Notes: generated from the letters alone by a model not told the origin. 64,000 bases of DNA from Desmodus rotundus (GCF_022682495.2 NC_071392.1:132493318-132557317), one strand, 5' to 3'. Numbered from the stretch's first letter, positions 1-12,305 are shown. Translations and numbers: made by a program.

Positions 1-842
1 CATAAACAGATAATGACCTATTCCAAATGGAAATTACAATAGACAACATTTATTACCACTAGTGCCTCCCCCCATCTGCTTGGAAAACTGATGCCCATCT
101 GTAAAAAGGGACACTGGCAGAGTAGTTACAATAGCAACATGTACTGCTCCAAAGAGTGCTGAATATGTATAGCCATGGTGAGGAGGTTATAGGATTTGGG
201 AAGGATGGGCAGCAAACCACAAACATAAATGCCTGAACTTGGACTTAACATTTGCATAAGTTTGCTGTCCTTGTTTTTGCTGATGGGACCTATGAGTATA
301 TTTTTCCTCATTTGGGGGTTTTAATGCTGAACATGTAAAACCCCAAGCAGATTGCATAACATCCCTCAAGTCCATCTGCTGGTCCAGCTCATTAAAGGGG
401 AACTGCTAGGCCCTCTGTGGAGGGCACCCCCGGGAGAAGTGGATTGGGAAGGGTGCTTTTGCTTTGATACTGGACTTGGTTTTTGTAAAGTTGGGGAGCC
501 CCATGGCCTTTTCCAAGCCTACACTGTAAAAAAAGAACTAGCTGGTTCTTTTTTCCTCACCTGTGAAAAGGCGAGGCTGGCTTTGAATGTTTGCCAAACC
601 ATTTCTCAAGGGTTTGGAAGGTGAAAGCCCCAGGGGCCTTCCTATGAGCCCACAGCTGGGCCTGGAAGCATTTCTACCCTTTCCAGTAACACAGTTAAAG
701 TTGGGGGTGGGGGGGGATCAAGTGAAATGCCTACCCCTCCAAAGACAAGCGTTGTCATGAAAATATGCTTTTTTAAATTTGTGAAGGAATGACCCAAGTG
801 TACTGTATTTACATTCTTGTGTTCACTGATAATGACTTTCAG
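1..842 (+). other. RIN2: RIN2 intron, 3' part
   Basis: Intron sequence upstream of the first RIN2 exon in the window. It ends in a polypyrimidine-poor but usable acceptor, ACTTTCAG at 835-842. I see no coding exon and no clear interspersed repeat in it. The preceding RIN2 exons, which encode the SH2 domain, must lie before position 1. Confidence 0.75.
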
Positions 843-1985
843 ATTTTTGGAGCTCTCCAGCTGACAACAAACTCCCAAACCCTCCACCTCCCCATAGGAC
901 TGTCTCCTCAGACGGTGTTTGTCCTCCCTCCCGTCAGCTCTGCCTTATAAATGGAGTGCATTCTATAAAAACCAGGACGCCTTCAGAGCTGGAGTGCAGC
1001 CAGACCAACGGAGCCCTGTGTTTTATTAATCCTCTTTTCTTGAAAGTGCACAGCCAGGACCTCAGTGGAGGCCTGAAGCGGCAGTGCACAAGGACTCCCA
1101 ACGCGAATGGCACTGAGAGGCCTCGGTCACCCCCACCCAGGCCCCCGCCACCCTCTATTAATAGTCTGCACACAAGCCCTCAGCTGTCCAGGACTGAAAC
1201 GCGGGCGAGCATGCCAGAAACAGTCAACCATAACAAACATGGGAACGTAGCTCTGCTTGGAATGAAACCAACCCCCATTCCTCCACCCCGGCTGAAGAAG
1301 CAGGCTTCTTTTCTTCAGGCGGAAGGCGGCGCAAAGACCTTGACCGGCAGCCGGCCTTGCCTGGGCCAGGAGCGGGAGCTGGAGCAGGAGCCCCGCACAG
1401 CTGGCAGCCCAGGTGGCGCCCCGCCTGCAGAGGCACCGGGGGATTGCACAAGGGCCCGGCCCGCCTGCTCTGAATCACGGCCCCCGTGGCATGGAGGCAG
1501 ACAGAGGCTCAGCGACATGAGCATTTCCACTTCCTCCTCCGACTCGCTGGAGTTCGACCGCAGCATGCCTCTGTTTGGCTACGAGGCTGACACCAACAGC
1601 AGCCTGGAGGACTACGAAGATGAAAGTGACCAGGAGACCATGGCCCCCCCCATCAAGTCCAAAAAGAAGAGGAACAGTTCCTTTGTGCTGCCCAAGCTCG
1701 TCAAGTCCCAGCTACGCAAAATGAGCGGGGTGTTCAGCTCCTTCATGACCCCGGAGAAGCGCATGGTCCGCAGGATCTCGGAGCTGTCCCGGGACAAGTG
1801 CACCTATTTCGGCTGCCTGGTGCAAGACTACGTGAGCTTTCTGCAGGAGAACAAGGAGTGCCATGTGTCCAGCACAGACATGCTACAGACCATCAGGCAG
1901 TTTATGACCCAGGTGAAGAACTACTTGTCTCAGAGCTCGGAGCTGGATCCCCCCATCGAGTCGCTGATCCCTGAAGACCAAATAG
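843..1985 (+). CDS. RIN2: RIN2 large internal coding exon (proline-rich linker and RH region)
   Basis: This exon encodes the middle of Ras and Rab interactor 2, an endosomal Rab5 exchange factor that also binds active Ras. It opens at AG|AT (842/843), completing an Asn codon, then reads FWSSPAD...SSDGVC...LCLINGVHSIKTRTPSE, which matches my recollection of human RIN2 from about residue 208. The GTG at 956 is an internal Val codon, not a start, and the open frame continues upstream of it to the acceptor. A proline-rich SH3-ligand stretch (RPRSPPPRPPPPS) lies near 1120-1157 and a second (PIPPPRLKK) near 1275-1300. An acidic stretch (NSSLEDYEDESDQE) and the RH region up to ESLIPEDQI follow. The donor is G|GTAAGT at 1985/1986, leaving one base of an Asp codon that the next exon completes. 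The frame is intact throughout. The frame and the match to a known vertebrate protein make this call firm. Confidence 0.96.
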
Positions 1986-2021
1986 GTAAGTACCCACTTT
2001 GCCTTATTTTATATATGTATT

Positions 2022-2105
2022 ACAGTAACCTCACAGGTCAGTGCCTTATTTTATTTATTTATGTATATATAAATATATAAAATACGGTAACCTCATAGGT
2101 TAGCG
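2022..2105 (+). repeat. Local 62-bp direct duplication just after the splice donor
   Basis: A segment around 2022-2043 (CAGTAACCTCACAGGTCAGT) recurs at 2084-2105 with four substitutions, a 62-bp shift. The intervening DNA is AT-rich with TTATTTTA and TATATA runs. It looks like a small tandem duplication that has since diverged. Confidence 0.65.
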
Positions 2106-2429
2106 CAGTCTGTGTTAGCTTGAATGAGGACTTCTCTGGAGTTCAAAACAGCAGCACACTCCACCTCTCCCCAATTTGATTGGAAACTTAGCTTCTTAAA
2201 GTCAACCTCACTTATACCTGCCCCAGCTGCTACATACCAGGCTGGGAAATGTGGGAAGCGACTGAAGACAACTGCAGAATGGTTCTGTTCAGGGGTCAAG
2301 TTTGCTTTCTGAGGGTCTGGTTGCTGTCTGATTTTGTGCTGTGTGTGTGACAGGATTGTTGGAGTGTTTTCTGAAAGTGGCTCTCTGCAGGCTGCATGTG
2401 CACAGATAGGTAATCGTACTGTCTTCTGA

Positions 2430-2640
2430 GAAGCAGTGGGTGTTTTGTTCTGCTTTATTTGGGAAGGACCTTCTATTGAGGTATAGCTTACATTCGAAAA
2501 AGTGCAGAGATGACAGCGTGCGGTTCAGTGAGCAGAACTTGACCAGCATCCAAAAGACCCCGTCCCCCTTTCCCAAAAGAGTAACCCCCTGCTGGCTTCT
2601 AATCATACAGAATTCAGTGACAAGCACTGTTCTAGAGTAA
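2430..2640 (-). mobile_element. Old LINE-1 (L1M-type) 3' UTR fragment
   Basis: Reads like the old mammalian L1 3' UTR in antisense: TTGAGGTATAGCTTACATTC, then a GACCAGCATCCAAAAGACCC-like block. The same block occurs in related form near 15190, 20200 and 48480. Ends are approximate and subfamily is not assigned. Confidence 0.5.
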
Positions 2641-3689
2641 AAAAAGGGGGGGGAGGGGTATTTTGTATACCTTTAAAATAAATAACAGTTTGGAGATCAC
2701 ATGAAAGGTGTTTTCTCTAAAGTCAAGGGGAAATACTTTCTTTATAACCTCATTGAAGGACTAGATTAGTAGTTACTTTGGCCAAGGGAGATTTGAATTT
2801 GGCAAGCAGTCTGTTTTTCCAGGGCAAGAGTGTTGAAGGGATTTTTTTTTTTTTCAATTTCAGAAGGTTGACTCTAAAAGACTAATTTCAGAGAGCTCAT
2901 TCACTGGGCAGCAACAGCCAAAATAGCTATCAACATTTCCTGGCAGTTCATAAAGCTAAACACAAATTTCTTTTTTCTGATTAGGTCTGTTTGTCAAAAG
3001 TGTAGTAAACAGTATGTGGTAGAGAGTAGTGTCTCTCTCTCCCTCCACCCCCCTGTCTCTCCCCTTTAAGTGAGTTTCAGCACTCTTTGATTTTCTCACA
3101 GCGGAATCAAAGCCTTGTTTGTTTTTCTGTGGTTTGAGCCTGGGTCCAAGAGGCGTGGTTAGAGCTGAGCTGTTGCTGAAGAGAGAGGCTAGAAGGAATG
3201 TACTCTTGCGATGTGCCTTAGAATTGAAAATGGCTTCAAGGCGAATCAAGATAACCGTACAGACCACCTCTTTCCCCTCATCTCACTATATCCTGCTTCT
3301 CAGGGGAGACCAGCTCAGACGTAATATTAACAGGGACCCAGAACCTACACAAGAAGCTTCCCTCTGAGGACGCCCAGGGGGAGAGCAAGATAGGCGCTGA
3401 TGTCAGCTCTGAGGTATGTGGCAAGCATTGCCAACCAGCCTACAGAGAGAGACAGGCTCCCAAGGGGACAAGGGCCTGCCTTCCCTTCCTTCCCTGCTGA
3501 TGTTGTAAGCACCAACCCAAGTACTGGTCCCAAGAAGCTCTTCTGCCAGCTTCTTCTGAAGTGAAGTTCAGATATGTTACTTGCTCTTGGAGTTCAAGGC
3601 CTCATTTTCTCCAAAAACTAATTTGCTGCTCCAGAAAAATGCAGTTTTTAATTTAAACTCTAAGGTCATAACAAGAAAGAAAGCTGACA

Positions 3690-3850
3690 CCTGTGGAGTC
3701 CCTAATTTGAGCCAGGTGTCTATTCAAGTGATTTCAGTGAGTGCTGGCCTCACCTCTGTGAAGCAGGCATGGGCATCGTCCCTGTGGAGTAAAGAAAGGC
3801 AGAGCTTTGCCAGATGGAGGCGTTTGTGCCAAGGCCACACCAACTAGTAA
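3690..3850 (-). mobile_element. Possible MIR SINE fragment
   Basis: Weak resemblance to the antisense MIR 3' half (GCAGGCATGGGCATCGTCCC ... GTGGAGTAAAGAAAGGCAGA). Heavily diverged; boundaries are approximate. Confidence 0.35.
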
Positions 3851-3967
3851 CCAGCAGGTACAGCATTTGCACTTCCTTCTGTCGAGTTCAAAGCCCATTC
3901 TCCTGGTCACTTCACCTCCTTCTGCTGCCTATATTCATATTTTCTCACCAGAAATTAAGGGGAATTG

Positions 3968-4065
3968 AAAACAATGTTTTTAATTATATTGTACACCTAA
4001 TATATTGTTATATGTCAGTTACATTTCAATAAAAATTAGTTTAAGAAGGATTTTAAATTAAGAAT
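3968..4065 (+). mobile_element. 98-bp 5'-truncated LINE-1 3' end with perfect target duplication
   Basis: Only the terminal L1 3' UTR is present (AATTATATTGTACACCTAAT ... TTTCAATAAAAA), with the AATAAA signal near 4028. It is flanked by a perfect 17-bp direct repeat, GAAATTAAGGGGAATTG, at 3951-3967 and 4066-4082, so the insertion boundaries are certain. The homology to other L1 3' ends is the diagnostic part; the length is unusually short. Confidence 0.85.
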
Positions 4066-5221
4066 GAAATTAAGGGGAATTGTAGTAAAAAGCTAACCCT
4101 TTGCTGAGGCATCTCAGACTAAAGCTCTCCATGGAGATGTGGGTATGACTACCCTAAACATTGCCACGCTTTTTTATTGGTATGTTTGTTTTGGTTTTTA
4201 AAGCTTTCGTGTTAAAATACGCACTTTGTATCTGTTGCTTCCTCAGTGAAACCATCATTCTGTTTTGAAAGTACAGTGAATATGCTGGGTTTTTGAAAAT
4301 AAGAGGAAGATGGGCTAGAGCAAAAGTTAACCTAAGAAACTCATCACAAGCCCAGTTGGAGGGAAGGGGTGACCCTAACTCTTAGAAAGCCAATCCCCTA
4401 AGTGTACAAGTTACTAGATTAGAACTGGCAAGAAAATGGACTTAGTCTAGTTGTCTTATTTTTACATGTTTCTAAATGAAGGGCTCACTAGTTTACTACA
4501 GGCTGCTTAACACAGTGACTCCTTTAGGCCTCATAACCAAGTCACGGTTGGCACATTTGTGTAGATATTGTTCATGGTTTGCAAATTCATGAATGGAGGC
4601 CAAGACATATAAAGTGACTTTGAGAGGGTTCTCCTGTTGGTAAGTAGGGGAGCCTGGGTTTACACCAGGTCTTCTGTCTCTGTTGCCTGCTCATTTCTCA
4701 CCACATCTCTCTTCCTGGGTGGATGTAATTCACTTTGAATGCCATCCCCAGAATTCCAAGCCTCAAATTCGTTCTGAACAGATGTCTACTAATGCTCGTA
4801 AGGCTTTCCAAGAATGCCAATTGGGGTTTTCTACTCTTAGAAAATCTAGTCCTGTCCTCCTCTCCCATCACTTATGAAGGACATAGCTCCAAACTAGGAA
4901 GTGGGGCTTTAAATTTAAAGCCTAGATTTACAGAATCTCCATCTTGAAGTTAAGGAAGTTGAAGGAGGCAGTTCATTACCCTTGTAGAATTAGAGTAGTC
5001 ATTCATATGTGAAAAACAACCATATGAATGCAATTGTGTGTGCAGTATATGGAAGTAGTACTAATCTCTCTTCTTCAGAAAGTGATTCTTCAATTACAAA
5101 GAGAAAAGCCAATTAAAAAACTGAATATCTCTTACCCACTGTCACTGTACCCATATGTTCCTGTTACAACCCTTTAGGTCATCACTTTCTAGGTGAGTAT
5201 GAAATAATAGTTAATCTCAAA

Positions 5222-6045
5222 AATGAAAAACTGCCAATAAACAACAAGTGCTGGCGGGGATGTGGAGAAAAGGAAACCCTTGTGCACTGTTGGTGGGAAT
5301 GCAGATTGGTGAGGCCACTGTGGAAAACAGTATGGTGTTATCTCAAAAAATTAAAAATGGATCTGCTTTATGACCCAGCAATTCCACTTCTGGAATAGAT
5401 TAGAAAAAAACGAAAACACTAATTCAAAAGAATATATGCACCCCTGTGTTCATTGCAGCATTATTTACAATAGCCAAGATTTGGAAGCAGCCCAAGTGTC
5501 CACTAGTAGATGAGTGGATAAAAAGCTGTGGTACATTTATGCAATGGAATACTACTTGGCCATAAAAAAGGACGTCTTACCTTTTGGGTAACTACATGGA
5601 TGGACCTGGAGAGTATTATGCTAAGTGAAATAAGCCAGTTAGAGAAAGATGAGTACCATATGATTTCACTTATGCATGGAATCTAAGGAACAAAATAAAC
5701 TAACAAACAAAATAGAAACAGACTCATAGATACAAAGAATAGACTGGCCACTATCAGAGGGGAGAGAAGTTAGGGAGCTGGGTGAAAAAGGTAAAGGGAT
5801 TAAGGGGGAAAAAAACCTCATAGACATAGACAACAGTATGGTGGTTACCAGAGGGAAAAGGGGTGAGGTGAGATAGAAGAGGGTAAAGGGAGATAAATGG
5901 GATGGAAGAAGACTTGACTTGGGGTGATGAACACACAATACAATATACAAGTGATTTATTATAGAATTGTGCAACTGAAACCTATATAATTTTATTAACC
6001 AATATTACTCTGATAAATTAAATTAAGAAAAAGAGAAAGAACATG
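5222..6045 (+). mobile_element. 5'-truncated LINE-1, ORF2 C-terminus and 3' UTR
   Basis: Sense-strand L1 starting in the ORF2 tail (GTGCACTGTTGGTGGGAATG, TGGAAAACAGTATGGTG..., ATGACCCAGCAATTCCACTT) and running through the 3' UTR to a degenerate end near 6045 (CCTATATAATTTTATTAACC). ORF2 is broken by stops. No clean target duplication was found. Confidence 0.9.
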
Positions 6046-6297
6046 ACTGGAAGTCACATTAGCCAAGATTCAGTTAAAAACATACTATCGTGAAAAGATG
6101 TTCATTTTTAAATAGCTTTTGCTGACTTAAAAAATAACAAATGCTCATCTTAAAATTATTTGTAAGATACAGAGAAGTATAAAGAATAAAAATCACTGTC
6201 AAGTTCCATTGAGCTAAAATAAATAAATAAATAAATATAAACCTGTCATTCTAAATGGTTGTGTTCTATCATGGATAATTTGCATGTTTACATTACT

Positions 6298-6512
6298 CTT
6301 TTTTTTTTTTTTTAAGACTTTACTTATTTATGTTTAGATGGGAAGGGAGGGAGAAAGAGAGGGTAGGAAACATCAATGTGTGGTTGCCTCTCATGCAGCC
6401 CCTACTGGGGACCTAGCCTGCAACCCAAGCATGTTCCCTGATTGGGAGTTGAACCAGCAACAACTTGCTTCATAGGCCAGCGTGCAACCCACTGAGCCAC
6501 ACTGATCAGGGC
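6298..6512 (-). mobile_element. VES-type tRNA-derived SINE
   Basis: Antisense bat SINE: poly(T) at 6299-6314, an A/G-rich block, AAACATCAATGTGTGGTTGC, and finally the antisense tRNA head ending ...CCACACTGATCAGGGCT. Diverged by several substitutions. Confidence 0.9.
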
Positions 6513-6689
6513 TGTTTAGGTTACTCTTTAAAGCACTTCCATCCAAAGCCCTGCCATTTGAAGGCTCTTGAATAAGTATTATTTGATTGACATCAGCTAT
6601 ACTCTTTCTAGTTGGAGAATGAAGTCAACGAGGATAAGATGTGATGAGTTCCAATGTAGGTCAGTTCTCTGATCATTCCAGGGCCACAC

Positions 6690-6808
6690 ACAGGGTGAGG
6701 CAAAAGCAGGTTTACAGTTGTGAATATGCAAAACACAGAGATTGTTCTTGTATTATTATTATTATTATTAATGTATTATTTTTCATACAAACAACTGTAT
6801 TATGTTTC
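6690..6808 (+). mobile_element. Tc1/mariner-type MITE
   Basis: Begins CAGGGTGAGGCAAAAGCAGG then TTTACAGTTGTGAATATGCA, and ends CATACAAACAACTGTA. The ACAGTTGT of the left end is inverted at the right end, with an AT-rich middle including an ATT run (6752-6772). This matches the MARNA-like mariner MITEs of mammals as I remember them. The right end is truncated. Confidence 0.6.
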
Positions 6809-8760
6809 CCTTTGGGACAGTAATCCACTCCCCACACACCACTGCAGAGTAGTACATGGAAGGACAAACACATGCTTTAACAAAAAGCGTACACAGTTTC
6901 AGGTCCTACACAAAAACCCTGGGATCAGTAACTTCATCAACAGAGTGAGGTACACTCATTACTGGTATGTCCCTCCAAGGGATAGGGTGTGACATTCCTC
7001 ATTATTCTAACATGTGTTTCTATAACTGGTGAGTTTTACATCTTACCTCTCTTGCTTCAGTCTTTTTCAACCAATGGGAAAATAAGTCCAAAATTTCTGG
7101 TAGTAAAATCTCCACTTTGCAAAACTAGTTGCATTTTTGTGGTTAGTGTTTTGATTTTTATTCAACCAAAATAATTTTTATTTCTCATTTGACGTTAATC
7201 TTGGGAAATTCCTCTGTTTTCAAGTCTTATTTCAAGAAAAACAAAATTTTTGCAACTCTGAAATTGTTACTAATCCCAGATTTTCTATAACTGTCCACCA
7301 CAGACTATCAACAATACAAAAAGACAACTTTTGTGTTCATAAAAGTCAATAGTGAAAAACAAGACAACTGTTTTATTTTCATTAATTGCTATAAAGTAAA
7401 ATGTGTAATTATTTGAAGAAAACTATCCTTAAACTGAATTCTCACATATTTCAAAGAGAACATCAGTTTACACAGGCCTGTGTTTTTTCAATAGAGAAAT
7501 ACTGAAATGTGGTTAGATACCAGAGACCACAGCATTAGTAAGAAAGGGGATTTGAAGAAATTCCCTAGGAGTTAAACAATTACAACTACTTTGCTCCAGA
7601 TCACTTTTTAAAAAATGAGTATGGAAGTCTGGCTCAAGCTTAAATATGTAGTGTGACTTGTTTTTAATTGTTAATTTATAGACTGGCTTAAATCCCTTGA
7701 TTTATTATCTGCCCTTTTTAATATAAATAGTCATTCTGAGAGATGCAACCAGAGAGGCATATTGATGCCAAGTTGCGATTAAAACTTTGGATCTGACTTC
7801 TGATCTAGTCCATGTGACCATATTGTCATATCCTTATGCAGTTAACAAAGGGTAGAGAAAAAGGAGAAAGACTGATTTTGCAGCATATAAAAAAGAATGC
7901 TTATATTATTTTTTAAAATCAGTTTAAATAGATAGAAGACCATCTTTCTTTTCCATGGGGCATCATTTGTTATATAATTTTTATTTTAGGGCATCAAAAT
8001 TGGGTCAATTATTTATATCACCTAAAAAAAGGTTCACAACTCTGGAATTAAGAGTCTCTGCCCAGGAGAGCCTGACTCCATGATACTCCCAGCACAGGAA
8101 CTGTTAGCCCTATACTTTGTAGAGCCCTAACCATCAAGGTAGGGTTGGGAGTAGCATCACAAAATAAGACATATGACGATATCTGTACCATAGTGTTTTC
8201 TGACCAAAGAAGCTTCCATCCCAAGAGAGATAAGCACCTCCTAGACAGGAAATATCACCATTACCTGGAATTGATACAGGAATTGAGAGCATGAGCCAGG
8301 GGACATTTGAAATACTATATTGATTTAAAAGGAAGCATGGGAATCTTTAAAACTTTGACACTTTTCCCAGCACTCTTCTTCTGCCGAAAGGATGGCTCTG
8401 ATTGGCTGTCTTGGTGAGGTAAGCATGGCATGGAGGAGCCCTCACTGGCCAGGGGTCCCAGCCATAGCCTTGCCTCACTCATGTAGCCTCTCAAAAGGGA
8501 CCACCTAGTGCAGGCACAGCCCCTGGCCTCTCACCTCATGCACAATGTCCAATGTAGAAGTTCTTGCTTATTGTCCAGGCCCAGGGCTTCTTTTAGAAGC
8601 CAAAATTCACAGCCTGCCTCTTTTTGAGTCAAACATTATGTATTAAATGCATACTGTGTTTTTAATAGAACCAAGTGAAAGCCCCCATAATACCCTCACC
8701 CATGTGTGGTTCTTGATGGTTTACAAAGCTTTTTTATACATAAAGTCCCCTTAAATCTTT
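6809..8760. other. RIN2 intron stretch without recognised features
   Basis: AT-rich to about 8040, then mixed composition. No open exon-like frame with splice sites, no SINE or young L1. Old diverged repeats may be present but I cannot name them. Confidence 0.5.
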
Positions 8761-8767
8761 TTAATGC

Positions 8768-8868
8768 CTTGGAAGGCCCCATTTATTATCCTCATTTTTA
8801 CAGATGAGGAAACAAATGCTTACTTAGTGAGGTTAAGCCAGGATGTTACAGAGCAAGGGGGTGGGGTG
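8768..8868 (-). mobile_element. MIR SINE fragment
   Basis: Antisense MIR core: TTATTATCCTCATTTTTACA then GATGAGGAAACAAATGCTTA and GAGGTTAAGCC. Diverged; ends approximate. Confidence 0.55.
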
Positions 8869-8879
8869 GTTCACGATAA

Positions 8880-9903
8880 ATTATTACAGAAAAGATTCCC
8901 CCCTTTCTGTCTCTGGAGGTTCCTGCCCCCCACGCCCACCTTCTAGGTTCGCAATGCCCGCCGCCAGAGGAAAGATGTCTCTCAATGCCAGAGACTGGTG
9001 AAAAGGAAAGGAATTGTTTATTTAAAAGTTACACAGACTTAGAGTAATGGCTTAATGACTTCAATAAGATACTAAAGTCCTTTAGAATACCCACAGATGC
9101 ACAGTCCTTCCCTCTCCCTGTGCCCAGTCCGGGGTACTGTGTCTCAGGAAAAGAAGTAGAAGTCCGGGATTCAGGCTCCCAGCACCATCAGCTGTGTGGC
9201 TGCTGCAATCTCCAGTTAATCCAAAGCCATGTGGCACCTTCTCATGGCCCACCAGCAAGAGTCCTTTCTCCCCTTTTCTTCCCGGCAAAGTCTCTCCTGC
9301 TGCCTAAGCCACGTGGCGAAAAGAAGCACTCCAAAACCACACGGTCCTCTCTACTCTCCTTCAGAACCGCGTGGTCCTCTTCCTTTCCCCTCAGAACCTT
9401 GTGGTTCTCTCTCTCTATGGCTGCCGCGCCTAGGTTTAAATCCCAGTGCCCATCTTCCTTTGCAGCCCCATTTCCGACTCCTCCTACAGTCAGTTACACC
9501 TGCCAGCATCCCCATATTCTTCCAGCTTTACTGGGCTGCCATAGTAAGTCTGGGCAGGTGTGGCCCCATGGCGTGGAGCCAATCATCTCCAAGCTCTCAC
9601 GCAGGCACTGTAACCAAGGGGAGTTGCTTCCCAGTCCCATCCTGGGTGGGAGTCACTCCCACCCCCTGGCTCAAAGCATGGGCATAGCAGCTATTTAACA
9701 TATCTATGAAACCAGTTAAAGGTTATAGATATGATAAATGACTGTGCCAGGGGTTAGCTGCAAAGCTCTTGCTACACAAAACAGCTCTAAATGGCCCTGT
9801 TCCATGTGTCCCATCCCCCCTGGCTCAGGCTTGTGGGGGTGAGGACATCCTACATATATTTTTTAATATTTCCTGGACACCTTGAGCTCTGGACCCCATT
9901 ACA
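8880..9903 (-). mobile_element. Probable solitary endogenous-retrovirus LTR
   Basis: On the minus strand the segment opens TGTAATGGGGTCCAGAG at 9903 and carries an AATAAA signal (about 9013-9018) followed by a U5-like stretch, which is the layout of an LTR. Internal imperfect ~29-30-bp repeats at 9333-9420 resemble a U3 enhancer. No gag, pol or env sequence adjoins it. The 3' boundary and any target duplication could not be fixed, and the retroviral class is not assigned. Confidence 0.5.
9333..9420. repeat. Three imperfect 29-30-bp tandem repeats with E-box-like cores
   Basis: Units start at 9333, 9362 and 9392. Each has the form (A/C)(A/G)(A/G)AACC..(C/T)GTGGT(C/T)CTCT or close to it. An intact CACGTG E-box lies just outside, at 9310-9315. 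They lie inside the candidate LTR. Confidence 0.7.
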
Positions 9904-11880
9904 AATCCCTTCTTGGGGCCCTCCTCTTGGCTGCACCCTGCTTCAAGGAGGCAAGTGAGACTGAAAATGATTCAAGTGGCAGGCTTTTCCTATACCTCAA
10001 GTGGTGACTACACTGCCTTTCTCATTTGTTTTATGAGGAGAAAGGACAACCACAGAGGTGAAGTCACATCACAACAGAGGATGCCTGATCTACATGACTT
10101 AACATTAATGTTATTAACCCTGCATCACCAGCCCAAGGTTGAGTCTCCCAAGTTTCTGTTCTGTAAAATTAAAGGTCCTCCTGTTTCCATATTCTATTCT
10201 TCAGAAACAAACAACTAAGTCCTGCCCACACTCAAGGGATAAAAGTAGAACTAAGCTCTATCTCCTGAGGCCAGGAGGCCAGGAGATGGACACAAATTAT
10301 TTAGAATTTTTCTGTAAGGAGCATTGGTCTCTGTTCTCCCCTGCCTTCTTTTTTACTGGCCTTTTACTAGAAGACACTGAAATTAGCTGATGGAATTTAA
10401 ACATAAAATATCACATAAATATAGCCTATACTTTTTCATAATGCCCTTCCTTGAAGCACACCAAAACAAGTAATGATGCAAGTGAATCACCACCTAGTAG
10501 CAGTCATCTTTATTTTGGCACCATCTCTCTTGGACTGGTGGGATCTGCCTTTAATGATAAAACATTCTTTATCATTTATCACTTATGGGCTGAAGTATGC
10601 ATTGCTGACAATACGTAAAGCAAAGCCAGGTACAGGCATCCCTGCAGGGCAACAGGGAACTCTGCAGGACTGGAGCAGGCTGTCCCAACAACACCTGGAT
10701 GATAGCATCATCACCAGAGTCATATGTGCTGTATTCTGCAGGGATAAGAAGAGGAAACATTTTTCACATAGCCTCCCAAAGAAAGGATCTGTAGTTCAAC
10801 AGTCACTTTTAAGCACATGCTATGTGCCGTCCTTGGACTGAGGATGGCAGGTGGCTCACATCACGCCCCCCAGGTCTGGTGTTCAGAGGGCTTCCCCTGG
10901 AGGAGAGAAGTCTAGTTCTCTCCAAGTCAGTGCAGTGGCAAAGGCAAAAGAATGCTGAGTTCACAGGAAGGGGAGGAGCCCGTAGAGGGGGTGGGAAAGC
11001 AAGGCTTCATGGGAATCCACATCAGGAAAGGCAAGGAACCCACCAGACACAGGGAACAGCATGTGGAGAGGAGCAGAAGCACAGAGGACTGCAATACTGT
11101 CAGCTTCAGCAAGAACATGGGCCGTTTGTGGGATATGTGCTGGGACGAAGGAATAGAAGGCAAGGCCTGGGATGCATTCCTAAAGAAATGTCTGAGTCTT
11201 TAAGATAGTGGAGAGCATTTTAGAAAGATCACATCAGTGGAACTCTGACAATCTCTCTAGCTCAGATACCAACTAATGAAATCAGATGCTGGCTATAAAC
11301 ACTTGCAAACCAGTGTAACAAGCCAGGATGCCAGGGGCCTGAAGTGGGCAGACTTGTAGCCAGGACAGCAGCATGACCCGAGTCCTCCCCAGTTAAGAGA
11401 GCAAAAACAGTTACTGGTAAACCAAACCCACCCTTCATACCACACACTCTCTCATCTGAAGTGGTGCTAGGGGCTCTCTCAATTCCCATTACTCTGAATG
11501 ATACACAGTCTCTGAGGATGTTTGGCTCATCTGTGATTTTGAGCTGCTAGGGATGGAATGAGGCCGTGACAAAACACTCAGGGCAAGGAAAACCCAGAGG
11601 GGCTAGACTTTTGATCTTTGTTCTTTGTACCTATGGGTGGGCGGGACTGAGGAAGAGTAAGAGAGCATGAAAAAGAGAAAGATGTACAGGAAACTAGGTG
11701 GCTTTTCAATTAATTTATTAAAGCACTTTCAGTTCCCATTTCAAACCAAGCAAACCACAGTTAACAGAAAACAAAACAAAACAGGTCTGAATCACCAAAC
11801 TGGGTATCCCTTTTCAAGGGCATATAGCACACATTCAAAAAGCAACAGAGGGAGTCAATGGTTTTTGGCCAGGGAGTAGG
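9904..11880. other. RIN2 intron stretch without recognised features
   Basis: Mixed composition. A G/A-rich portion near 10930-11230 is weakly like the mammalian-wide repeat seen at 59290-59740. No exon or RNA gene is supported. Confidence 0.45.
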
Positions 11881-11889
11881 TGTCAGGTG

Positions 11890-12020
11890 CATATGTGCAG
11901 CTCATTTTGTGAGCTCTCACCCAACCCTCCCAATAAATGCCCTCTGAGTGGTCCCATTTTACAGATGAGGAATCTGAGGCCTAGAAAGGTCATCTTCTTC
12001 CCTCAAGGTCACAAAGTAGA
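11890..12020 (-). mobile_element. MIR SINE fragment
   Basis: Antisense MIR with the standard CCCATTTTACAGATGAGGAA core and ...CTGAGGCCTAGAAAGGTCAT...CAAGGTCACAAAGTAG. Confidence 0.75.
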
Positions 12021-12179
12021 AAACTGTTCATTTGAACTTCACATCAGACCTGAGGACCACTGGGACACCAAGTGGTGGGCTTTTTGGACAGTATAGCAAA
12101 GTGCTGTTGGCTGCCTGGGTGTCACATCTCAGCTTTGCTGAGATGGGAAAATCAGTTTCTTGGCTGAGAGGCAGGAGTG

Positions 12180-12305
12180 TGTGGGTGGTTCAGAGGAAGC
12201 ATTCAGGCTGGACTGCTGGGCCGGAAGACCCAGCTCTGCTGTTGAGCTGTGTGCGCTTCGTCATGTCTTCACATATCTGTGCCTCAGTTTTTTCACATGT
12301 AACAT
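12180..12305 (+). mobile_element. MIR SINE fragment
   Basis: Sense MIR: CCCAGCTCTGCTGTTGAGCT ... CTGTGCCTCAGTTTTTTCAC. Diverged but recognisable over the core. Confidence 0.6.

Noticed and set aside
956..2080. A 374-codon open frame that appears to start at 956 and ends in the intron
   Set aside because: The real exon starts earlier (843) in the same frame and ends at the donor at 1985; position 956 is an internal Val codon and the last 30 codons are intron.
5666..5974. Open frame of 102 codons on the minus strand
   Set aside because: It is antisense to an L1 3' UTR and has no coding signature.
9120..9698. A 192-codon open frame
   Set aside because: It lies in a GC-rich candidate LTR, has low-complexity composition and no recognisable domain or splice context.
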